DNA of 21,124 nucleotides from contig CAZSGY010000016.1 in NCBI GenBank assembly GCA_964606975.1, forward strand, positions 1 to 21,124. The letters are read 5' to 3'. This DNA is from UBA8517 sp964606975 (GTDB taxonomy: Bacteria; Patescibacteriota; Microgenomatia; UBA8517). Position 1 is the stretch's first letter, and every line of letters begins with the position of its first letter. The position numbers and the translations under genes were made by a program. Positions 16,078 through 21,124 of this stretch are shown here, in pieces. A model generated the notes under the pieces. It did no database searches. It saw only the letters and a list, made by a program, of their open reading frames with translations, and was not told the DNA's origin.

Positions 16078-16761
16078 TTAATCAATGGTTAAATTTCCGA
16101 GAATTAGTTTATCTTCTTGCTGATATTTTTCTATAAAATCTTTGTAGTTATTAAATTTTTTGAACTCCACCCCGACTTTGTCATTAAATTGGCTTAGTAT
16201 GTAATCACTTTTAATCCAGGGCGTATGCCTTAAATTCAAATAATCTCCATAAGATGAATACGCTGATAATAAATCGTTCGTAAGTTCAGAAGGGTTTAAA
16301 TGTATATACCTACTCAGATGCAACAAATACGCCTCGTCGTTAACTAGAACGGCCCTGTATCTACCTTGAAATAGATTACCGACTCTTTTGTACTTTTTAT
16401 TAAAATACATAGAATATCTAGTCATTAAAGAGCGAACAAATTTTGTAACGGAATACAAAGAAGACTGTTTAATAAGCATATGCCAATGATTCGGCATTAA
16501 GCAAAAACACAGTAGTTCAATTTCCTGAAAATAATTTTTTGGCAACCTTGATATACCTTTAAAGGACTGACCCTGCAAGGTAAAGGTTTTCTTTTTAATT
16601 TCGGACTTTTTTGGCGGAGGAGATAGATATTCTTTTAGGTAGTTCAAAAATACTTTGTAATCTTGGGCATCTAAAAATATTCTTCTTTTTTCTACGCCCC
16701 GGTTATAGAGGTGGTAATATCCACCCTGAATATACATTTTAATAGTGTTACGCCCAGGCAT
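16078..16761 (-). CDS. Y1 (HUH) transposase, IS200-like/REP-associated type
   Basis: A 227-aa protein beginning MPGRN, with an N-terminal GGYYHLYNRGVEKRRIFLD segment (13-31). The HUH metal-binding motif is MPNHWHML (89-96, H92 and H94). A conserved basic block follows, SLMTRYSMYFNKKYKRVGNLFQGRY (111-135). The probable catalytic tyrosine is in LSRYIHLNP (149-157, Y152). The family cuts and rejoins single-stranded DNA at hairpins using the tyrosine. The gene appears intact. Residues 61-69 (TLQGQSFKG) are encoded exactly by one copy of the 27-bp repeat that also borders the unit, between a lysine-rich linker and the strand leading to the HUH motif. A TAGTAT hexamer 5 nt upstream of the ATG (complement of 16767-16772) could serve as a -10. 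Subtype (IS200 TnpA or RAYT) is not settled; the conserved block and size favour RAYT-like. Confidence 0.85.
   Translation of the reverse strand: MPGRNTIKMYIQGGYYHLYNRGVEKRRIFLDAQDYKVFLNYLKEYLSPPPKKSEIKKKTFTLQGQSFKGISRLPKNYFQEIELLCFCLMPNHWHMLIKQSSLYSVTKFVRSLMTRYSMYFNKKYKRVGNLFQGRYRAVLVNDEAYLLHLSRYIHLNPSELTNDLLSAYSSYGDYLNLRHTPWIKSDYILSQFNDKVGVEFKKFNNYKDFIEKYQQEDKLILGNLTID
16555..16581 (+). repeat. 27-bp repeat, copy 2, in frame within the transposase gene
   Basis: Identical to the border copies. Read on the minus strand it falls exactly on codon boundaries (codons 61-69) and encodes TLQGQSFKG. Its length is a multiple of three and this frame has no stop, so the gene stays open. It is 487 bp from copy 1 and 190 bp from copy 3. 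Confidence 0.9.
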
Positions 16762-16771
16762 AATTTATACT

Positions 16772-16798
16772 ACCTTTAAAGGACTGACCCTGCAAGGT
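16772..16798 (+). repeat. 27-bp repeat, copy 3 (right border)
   Basis: Identical to copies 1 and 2, in the same orientation, and 10 nt upstream of the transposase start codon. It could therefore be a transposase binding site that also affects expression of the transposase. The sequence outside it (TAAGTGGAGTGG) shows no duplication of the left flank. Confidence 0.9.
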
Positions 16799-16823
16799 TA
16801 AGTGGAGTGGTCACAAAACCTCC

Positions 16824-16836
16824 GGAGGGGTAAAAT
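16824..16836 (+). promoter_or_regulatory. Start region of the GT4 gene: GGAGGGG and TAAAAT
   Basis: GGAGGGG at 16824-16830 is a Shine-Dalgarno-like run 12 nt before the ATG at 16843, longer than usual. TAAAAT (16831-16836) lies exactly 6 nt before the same ATG, the spacing seen at three other starts here. The first favours a leadered mRNA and the second a leaderless one; only one need be real. The 10-bp palindrome CCTCCGGAGG spans 16819-16828. Confidence 0.4.
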
Positions 16837-16842
16837 ATATAT

Positions 16843-17913
16843 ATGAAGATGGGGGTTACGAAAGTGGCAGTTGATACGGGGCCTCTAACGAGCGGAGATG
16901 GTGTCCGCGGAATCGGTGTATACACAAGAGAACTAATCGGCGCTCTCGAATCAATCCAAAAAACCGGCGGCAATAAGTTTGAGATATATCCTGTTGATTT
17001 TTTTAAACTTCAAGCTTCAGCCATTAATTATTATGATGCGGTTCACTTTACCCGTTTCAACCCGTTTTTCATTTCACTTCCGCTTAAGAAGCCAAAGAAT
17101 GTAAAATTTGTTTTGACAATTTATGACCTTATTCCACTTATTTACCCCAAACATTATCCGCCCGGAGTTAAAGGATGGATAAACTGGCAGATTAATAAAT
17201 TTTTAATTAAGAAAAATGTAGACGCGGTCATCACAATTTCCGAAACTTCCAAAAAAGATATTTGCCGATTTATCGGAATAGATCCAAAGAAAGTCCATGT
17301 TATTTACCTTGCCCCCCGGGCAATTTTCAGAAAATTAGAAACTAGAAATTCGGACGTAGTTATTAAGAAGCAATACGGGCTACCGGATCGCTTCGCTCTT
17401 TATGTTGGGGATATAAATTACAACAAAAATATTCCGCTTTTGGTTAAAGCATGCGAAATGGCCGATGTCCCTTTGGTTATTGCGGGAAAACAGGCGTCTG
17501 AAATTGAAAAAATGGACTTCAATCATCCGGAACTTACACATCTGAAAAATATCAATTGGGACAAAGTTATCAAATTGGGTTTTGTTTCTGATAGCGATCT
17601 TGTAAAGATTTACAACCTTGCCACAGTTTATGTTCAGCCTTCCTTCTACGAAGGATTCGGGCTTCCGGTTTTGGAAGCGCAGGCCTCCGGTGTCCCGGTT
17701 ATCTGTTCAAAGACACAAGCTTTATCGGAAATAGCCGGTGATACGGTTCTTTTTGCAGACCCGGGAACCTCTGAAGACTTTGCTGAAAAAATCCGATTAC
17801 TATTAAAGGACAACGAATTAAAAAATAATCTGATGCAAAAAGGATTAAAAAATGCTAAAAGATATACATGGGAGAAAACTGCTCTTCTGACAACTGAAGT
17901 ATATGAACAATAA
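16843..17913 (+). CDS. GT4 glycosyltransferase
   Basis: A 356-aa GT-B fold enzyme. The N-terminal domain has the acceptor-side RGIGVYT (22-28), HFTRFNPFF (68-76), the linker strand TIYDLIPLIYP (92-102) and ITISETSKKDI (130-140). The C-terminal nucleotide-sugar domain starts around ALYVGDINYNKNIPLL (185-200) and carries the E-x7-E motif in YEGFGLPVLE (269-278, E270 and E278), then EIAGD and FADP. It is a soluble or peripheral retaining transferase. Its RGIG-Y and IYDLIP motifs are typical of the mannosyltransferase-like branch, although sugar specificity is not provable here. The ATG at 16843 is preferred to that at 16849 because of the spacing to GGAGG. It overlaps the next gene by 11 nt and is the first gene after the transposase unit. 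Confidence 0.88.
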   Translation: MKMGVTKVAVDTGPLTSGDGVRGIGVYTRELIGALESIQKTGGNKFEIYPVDFFKLQASAINYYDAVHFTRFNPFFISLPLKKPKNVKFVLTIYDLIPLIYPKHYPPGVKGWINWQINKFLIKKNVDAVITISETSKKDICRFIGIDPKKVHVIYLAPRAIFRKLETRNSDVVIKKQYGLPDRFALYVGDINYNKNIPLLVKACEMADVPLVIAGKQASEIEKMDFNHPELTHLKNINWDKVIKLGFVSDSDLVKIYNLATVYVQPSFYEGFGLPVLEAQASGVPVICSKTQALSEIAGDTVLFADPGTSEDFAEKIRLLLKDNELKNNLMQKGLKNAKRYTWEKTALLTTEVYEQ

Positions 17914-19093
17914 CAAAATTCTTCTAAGTGTGTCCAAATTTTTTATATCATGGAGATTGGCACTTTTTTTGATTGCCTTTTTGGCAATATATCTGATCAC
18001 CGGTTTTGGAGGAAGGTTTCCGTACGCCGACAGGGTTTTAACGGTTACCGGCCTGCCGAGTTGGATTTGGGGATTTGGCAATTTTGACGGAGTTCATTAC
18101 CTCCGGATTGCTCAGAATGGTTATACTGCCGATTTTTCCCAGGCATTTTTCCCGCTATACCCACATCTAATCAGGATTTTTAATATTTTCCCCAAAGGAA
18201 ACTTAAACCTCAACTATTATACGGATCCCTCCTATTTTTATACCGGCATGATTTTGTCTGCCATATTTTTTGTTGCAGGTCTTTATTTTCTGATCAAGCT
18301 TTGGACTAAAGAATATGACAGCAAGGTTGCGTTTATATCCGTCCTGCTTTTAATTACCTTCCCAACCTCTTTTTATTACGGGGCGATTTACTCGGAATCG
18401 CTTTTCCTGCTTTTAACGGTTTTAACATTTTGGTTTGTAAGAAAAGATAAATTTTTGCCGGCCGGAATAACAGCCATGCTTGCTTCGGCAACAAAAGTTC
18501 AGGGGGTGTTGCTGGGTCTTTTTTTGGCAATCGAACTTTGGCAAAAGTATCAGGGGAAACTAAAGATATTTACGAAATCGTTTTGGAAGGATTTTATTGG
18601 TGTGTTAATTTCCCCATTGGGGCTTTTGGGATACATGCTTTATTTGTATAAAACCTTCGCCGATCCGGTTCTTTTTTTGACGGTACAGCCGGCTTTTGGG
18701 GCAGACAGAAGCAGCGTTCCGTTGGTTACCTTGCCGCAGGTTATATATCGCTACATAAAAATGCTTTTAGTGGTAAACCCTGGCTCTATAAGTTTTTGGA
18801 ATGCGGCTCTTGAACTTTCGGCAACTCTTGCGGTTATAGCTGCCTTAATCTATACATTCAAAAAAATTAAGTTTTCCTATTGGATATTTGTTTTGACGGC
18901 AATAATTTTACCGACCATGACCGGCACATTTTCGTCTATGCCAAGGTATATGCTTCTGGCTTTTCCTTTACTCCCGGTTTTTGTTAAAAAAGTGCCTGCT
19001 GGTGGAAAGGGGTGGGTATATACTATAATTGCCCAAGTACTTCTGGGAATTGTCTTAATAGCCCTGTTTACCAGAGGATATTGGGTAGCATAA
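17903..19093 (+). CDS. PIG-V-like mannosyltransferase (GT-C)
   Basis: A 396-aa polytopic protein. After helix 1 (about 15-34) the first outer loop ends in NFDGVHYLRIAQNGY (60-74), followed by AFFPLYPHLIR (81-91). The FDG-x-H/W-Y-x-x-IA-x-x-GY and FFPLYP motifs identify the PIG-V family (PF04188), with D62 as the probable catalytic residue. Eukaryotic PIG-V adds the second mannose of the GPI anchor from dolichol-phosphate mannose; bacterial homologues use polyprenyl-phosphate sugars on unknown acceptors. A later GAIYSESLFLLLTVLTFW helix and an ATKVQGVLLGLF segment are also typical. It starts inside the GT4 gene (11-nt overlap), so the two are co-expressed. Some 17 nt after the GT4 TAA no new promoter is visible. 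Confidence 0.82.
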   Translation: MNNNKILLSVSKFFISWRLALFLIAFLAIYLITGFGGRFPYADRVLTVTGLPSWIWGFGNFDGVHYLRIAQNGYTADFSQAFFPLYPHLIRIFNIFPKGNLNLNYYTDPSYFYTGMILSAIFFVAGLYFLIKLWTKEYDSKVAFISVLLLITFPTSFYYGAIYSESLFLLLTVLTFWFVRKDKFLPAGITAMLASATKVQGVLLGLFLAIELWQKYQGKLKIFTKSFWKDFIGVLISPLGLLGYMLYLYKTFADPVLFLTVQPAFGADRSSVPLVTLPQVIYRYIKMLLVVNPGSISFWNAALELSATLAVIAALIYTFKKIKFSYWIFVLTAIILPTMTGTFSSMPRYMLLAFPLLPVFVKKVPAGGKGWVYTIIAQVLLGIVLIALFTRGYWVA

Positions 19094-19095
19094 AT

Positions 19096-20058
19096 ATGAA
19101 AACAAACTATTGGAAAGATAAACGCATAGTAGTAACCGGCGGAAACGGTTTTTTGGGCAGACATTTGCTGGAAAAAATTAAATCCAAAAAACCAAAAAGC
19201 ATCTTCGTTCCCGAAAGAAGTAAATACGATTTGAGACAATATCAAGATTGCCTCAAGGTTGCAAAAAAGGGAGACGTGATTATTCATTTGGCGGCTAATG
19301 TCGGGGGAATTGGTTACAATAGAGAATTTCCTGCCGACCTTTTTGAGGACAATCTTCTCATGGGAACTTTTATGATGAAAGCCGCTCGTGAATCAAAGGT
19401 CGAAAAATATGTAGCATTGGGAACAATTTGCGCATATCCCAAACTTACTTCCGTTCCTTTTAAAGAAGAGAATCTTTGGAATGGGTACCCTGAGGAAACC
19501 AATGCCCCCTACGGCCTTGCTAAAAAGATGCAGTTGGTTCAATCCGCCTCTTATCGTCAACAATACGGATTTAATTCGATTTTTCTTTTGCCAGTAAATC
19601 TTTACGGACCGGGAGATAATTTTGACCTCGCCTCATCTCATGTTATTCCGGCACTGATTAGAAAATTTATCGAAGCTGATAAAAAGGGAGAAAAAGAAGT
19701 CGTTGTCTGGGGAACAGGCAAGGCATCACGCGAATTTTTGTATGTAGAAGATGCTGCGGAAGGAATTATAAAAGCAACTGAAAAATACAATAAAAGCGAG
19801 CCGGTAAACCTCGGAGCGGGTTTTGAGATTACCATTAAAGACTTGGCCAATTTGATTAAGAAGCTAACAGGTTTTAAGGGCAAAATTGTTTGGGATAGAG
19901 AAAAACCCGACGGGCAGCCAAGGCGCATGCTGGATGTTTCAAAGGCCAAAAAAGAATTCGGGTTTCGGGCCTCGACTTCATTTGAAAAAGGGCTCAAAAA
20001 AACAATAAATTGGTATATCAAAAATTACAAATCACAAATTACAAGTTCCAAACAATAA
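19096..20058 (+). CDS. GDP-L-fucose synthase-like extended SDR
   Basis: A 320-aa extended SDR, the normal length for GDP-4-keto-6-deoxymannose 3,5-epimerase/4-reductase. It has TGGNGFLG (14-21), HLAANVGGIGYNREFPADLFEDN (64-86), a catalytic LGTICAYPK (108-116) with C112, Y139-x3-K143, VNLYGPGDNFDLASSHVIPALIR (167-189), and VWGTGKASREFLYVEDAAEGI (204-224), all typical of the WcaG/Fcl family. Thr110 replaces the serine of the E. coli enzyme (S-S-C-I-Y-P). Related family members make GDP-colitose or GDP-6-deoxytalose, so the product sugar is uncertain. The frame extends 28 codons upstream to an ATG at 19012 inside the PIG-V gene, but the start after the PIG-V stop fits the family. The C-terminal KNYKSQITSSKQ is encoded by a low-complexity ACAAATT tract. 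Confidence 0.85.
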   Translation: MKTNYWKDKRIVVTGGNGFLGRHLLEKIKSKKPKSIFVPERSKYDLRQYQDCLKVAKKGDVIIHLAANVGGIGYNREFPADLFEDNLLMGTFMMKAARESKVEKYVALGTICAYPKLTSVPFKEENLWNGYPEETNAPYGLAKKMQLVQSASYRQQYGFNSIFLLPVNLYGPGDNFDLASSHVIPALIRKFIEADKKGEKEVVVWGTGKASREFLYVEDAAEGIIKATEKYNKSEPVNLGAGFEITIKDLANLIKKLTGFKGKIVWDREKPDGQPRRMLDVSKAKKEFGFRASTSFEKGLKKTINWYIKNYKSQITSSKQ

Positions 20059-20070
20059 ACAAGTTACAAA
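20022..20070 (+). repeat. Low-complexity ACAAATT/ACAAG tract across a gene end
   Basis: Degenerate iterations of AATTACAA, ATCACAAATT, ACAAGTTCCAAACAATAAAC and AAGTTACAAA run from the last codons of the fucose-synthase-like gene into the short intergenic space. The last dozen residues and the stop of that gene lie within it. The tract is similar in type to those at 245-268 and 14727-14773. Confidence 0.55.
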
Positions 20071-20082
20071 TGCAAATTTGTA
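20065..20082 (+). promoter_or_regulatory. Perfect 7-bp inverted repeat with GCAA loop before GT2 start
   Basis: TACAAAT (20065-20071) and ATTTGTA (20076-20082) are exact inverted complements around GCAA, a GNRA-type tetraloop. The hairpin ends 4 nt before the ATG at 20087, so in RNA it could mask the start region. The stem is AT-rich and thus weak, and it overlaps the low-complexity tract, so chance is possible. Confidence 0.35.
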
Positions 20083-20086
20083 TATT

Positions 20087-20755
20087 ATGAATATATTCAT
20101 TGTTATTCCTTTCCGGAATGAAAAAAAACACATAGTTGATGTAGTAAAGGGTCTTTCTAAGTACAAACTTCCTATTGTTTTGGTGGATGATGGCAGTACG
20201 GATAAATCGGGATTAAAGATTGAGGGTCTAAGATTAAAGAACCTGACATTATTGACCCACAAAGTTAATTTGGGAAAGGGAGCTGCTATGAAAACAGGAG
20301 CCGAGTACGCTTTTGCAAATGGGGCCGGTGCCATTATTTTTATGGATGGCGATAATCAGCACGATCCGTCCGACCTTCCGAAATTTACAAAAGAACTTGA
20401 AAAAGGAAATGTGGAAGCCGTATTCGGAGCTAGAAATTTTGCCGGCGGTGTGCCGCTTATCCGGCTTTTGGGCAACAAATTTGCTTCTTTTATAATAAGA
20501 GTTCTTTTTGGAATAAAAGTATCGGATGTTCTTTGTGGTTTTAAGGCACTTACAGGTAAAGCATATAAAAAAATAAAATGGGAATCGACAGGGTATGGCG
20601 TCGAAACAGAAATGATCGCCAGAGCAGGGAAAACGAAACTGAAATTTTCGGAAGTTACAGTGCGGGCAATTTATCACGACAAAGTGAAAGGTGTTACAAT
20701 ACTAGATGCAATCGGGATAATGGGTGAGATAGTTAAGTGGTGGTTCACGATTTAA
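20087..20755 (+). CDS. GT2 glycosyltransferase, dolichol-phosphate mannosyltransferase-like
   Basis: A 222-aa GT-A protein of the DPM1-like branch. It has IVIPFRNE (5-12), VDDGSTD (33-39), LGKGAAMKTG (62-71), MDGDNQHDP (86-94) with the DxD-type metal site, VSDVLCGFKA (145-154) and GYGVETEMIARA (169-180). There are no transmembrane helices after the catalytic domain. Known members transfer a sugar from a nucleotide donor to polyprenyl phosphate on the cytoplasmic face, producing the donor used by GT39, GT87 and PIG-V enzymes. That would make it a feeder for the polytopic proteins in this window (inference). ATG 20087 is chosen over the in-frame TTG at 20078 because the family starts right at the first strand. 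The next gene is a DUF2304 protein, a common partner of this GT2 type. Confidence 0.85.
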   Translation: MNIFIVIPFRNEKKHIVDVVKGLSKYKLPIVLVDDGSTDKSGLKIEGLRLKNLTLLTHKVNLGKGAAMKTGAEYAFANGAGAIIFMDGDNQHDPSDLPKFTKELEKGNVEAVFGARNFAGGVPLIRLLGNKFASFIIRVLFGIKVSDVLCGFKALTGKAYKKIKWESTGYGVETEMIARAGKTKLKFSEVTVRAIYHDKVKGVTILDAIGIMGEIVKWWFTI

Positions 20756-20760
20756 AAATA

Positions 20761-20785
20761 TGATCATAAGCAAAGCTTGTGATCA
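20761..20785 (+). terminator. 11-bp hairpin between GT2 and DUF2304 genes
   Basis: Arms TGATCATAAGC (20761-20771) and GCTTGTGATCA (20775-20785) pair over 11 positions with a single G-U wobble in RNA and an AAA loop. It starts 5 nt after the GT2 stop. The following ATTATTGTAATTT is not a real U-run, so this may be a weak intrinsic terminator, an mRNA 3'-end-protecting structure or an operator-like palindrome rather than a full terminator. Confidence 0.45.
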
Positions 20786-20804
20786 ATTATTGTAATTTAC
20801 AAAG

Positions 20805-21124
20805 ATGATCATTGGTTTACAAATTATTGCTTTAATATTCGCTTTCTCAATGATTTATTTTGTCGTGCTGCATTATAAGCGCGGCGAAATCGGTAAGGGA
20901 GAGGTTGCTGCCTGGATGGTTATGTGGACGGTGGCAATTGTAATAATAATTTTCCCAGAAATTTTAAGAAGATTCGCCAGCACTTTTTTGGTAACCCGCG
21001 TTTTTGATCTGATGACCATCGGAGGATTTATATTGGTAATCTCAATGGTCACGAGCGCCTATATCAGAACAAAAAAATTGGAAAAAAAGTTAGAAGACCT
21101 TATAAGAAAGGAAGCAATGAGAGA
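20805..21124 (+). CDS. DUF2304 membrane protein, 3'-truncated by window edge
   Basis: From the ATG at 20805 the frame is open to the last base (106 codons visible), with no stop in the window. The protein begins MIIGLQIIALIFAFSM (helix 1), then a cytoplasmic YKRGEIGKGE segment, WMVMWTVAIVIIIFPE (helix 2), a short RRFASTFLVTRVFDLM stretch, GGFILVISMVTSAYI (helix 3) and a charged coiled-coil tail with KKLEKKLEDLIRKEA. This is the layout of DUF2304 (PF10066), a family found next to DPM1-like GT2 genes and thought to be a membrane partner for them; the function is unproven. Here the pair is separated by 49 nt containing the 11-bp hairpin. No SD is seen; TGTAAT (20791-20796) ends 8 nt before the ATG. 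Confidence 0.82.
   Translation, partial: MIIGLQIIALIFAFSMIYFVVLHYKRGEIGKGEVAAWMVMWTVAIVIIIFPEILRRFASTFLVTRVFDLMTIGGFILVISMVTSAYIRTKKLEKKLEDLIRKEAMR

Larger units (their letters stand above)
16041..16798 (-). mobile_element. 758-bp unit with Y1 transposase, bounded by 27-bp direct repeats
   Basis: The unit extends from the repeat directly after the SDR stop codon to the repeat 44 nt before the GT4 start. It contains one gene, on the strand opposite to its neighbours. Identical 27-bp direct repeats mark both ends and a third copy lies inside the gene. IS200/IS605 and REP-associated (RAYT) transposases act on single-stranded hairpins and leave no target duplication, which agrees with the absence of an obvious duplication here. 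Whether the repeats are the real excision ends, or REP-like sites attracted to a resident transposase, cannot be decided from one locus. Confidence 0.6.

Noticed and set aside
16041..16798. CRISPR array from three identical 27-bp repeats
   Set aside because: The spacings are 487 and 190 bp, one copy is inside a gene, and no cas genes are present; the Y1 transposase explains the context better.
19012..19095. Upstream ATG extending the fucose-synthase-like gene by 28 codons
   Set aside because: The extension overlaps the PIG-V coding region, has no family match, and the normal start at 19096 lies just after the PIG-V stop.
20078..20086. TTG at 20078 as start of the DPM1-like GT2
   Set aside because: It lies within the inverted repeat and adds only MYI; ATG 20087 opens directly into the conserved first strand.
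1..21124. TGA recoded as Gly or Trp (as in some CPR lineages)
   Set aside because: TGA ends several genes exactly at ATGA overlaps with the next start, and no conserved protein runs through a TGA.

Overview
The window is a dense, AT-rich stretch of bacterial DNA made up almost entirely of genes for building cell-surface glycans. TAA, TAG and TGA all act as ordinary stops, which argues against the TGA-recoding CPR lineages. The best guess for the host is a member of the Patescibacteria/CPR, perhaps Microgenomates. That rests on inference: many polytopic GT-C-like genes in overlapping strings, a GT2 + DUF2304 pair, a small Y1 transposase beginning MPGRN, and low-complexity 'ATCAACC / ACAAATT' tracts that run into coding sequence. 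No rRNA, tRNA or CRISPR array was seen.

Layout. (1) 1-6447, plus strand: a partial GT-C-like protein cut by the window edge, two tandem PTPS-related (PF10131-type) membrane proteins, a GT87/PIG-M-like polytopic protein and a small membrane-anchored beta-rich protein. The coding regions abut or overlap by 4 nt. (2) 6398-8242, minus strand: a 614-aa paralogue of the partial first gene, whose 3' end overlaps the preceding gene by 50 nt. (3) 8268-16040, plus strand: four consecutive GT39/PMT_2-like paralogues, a GT2 glycosyltransferase and a short-chain dehydrogenase. (4) 16041-16798: a 758-bp mobile-element-like unit with a minus-strand Y1 (IS200/RAYT-like) transposase, bounded by two identical 27-bp direct repeats. 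A third identical copy lies inside the transposase reading frame. (5) 16843-21124, plus strand: a GT4 glycosyltransferase, a PIG-V-like mannosyltransferase, a GDP-L-fucose synthase-like reductase, a DPM1-like GT2 and a DUF2304 protein cut by the right edge.

Working together (inference): the GT2 proteins would load sugars onto a polyprenyl phosphate or a lipid-linked glycan on the cytoplasmic face. The GT4 enzyme would use nucleotide sugars there, and the reductase would supply a deoxysugar donor. The nine polytopic proteins would transfer lipid-linked sugars on the outer face of the membrane, to glycan, lipid or protein. No acceptor, flippase, polymerase or ligase was recognised, so the final product is unknown.

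The most unusual feature is the transposase unit. The repeat at its borders also sits in the transposase gene exactly on codon boundaries, adding nine residues without breaking the frame.
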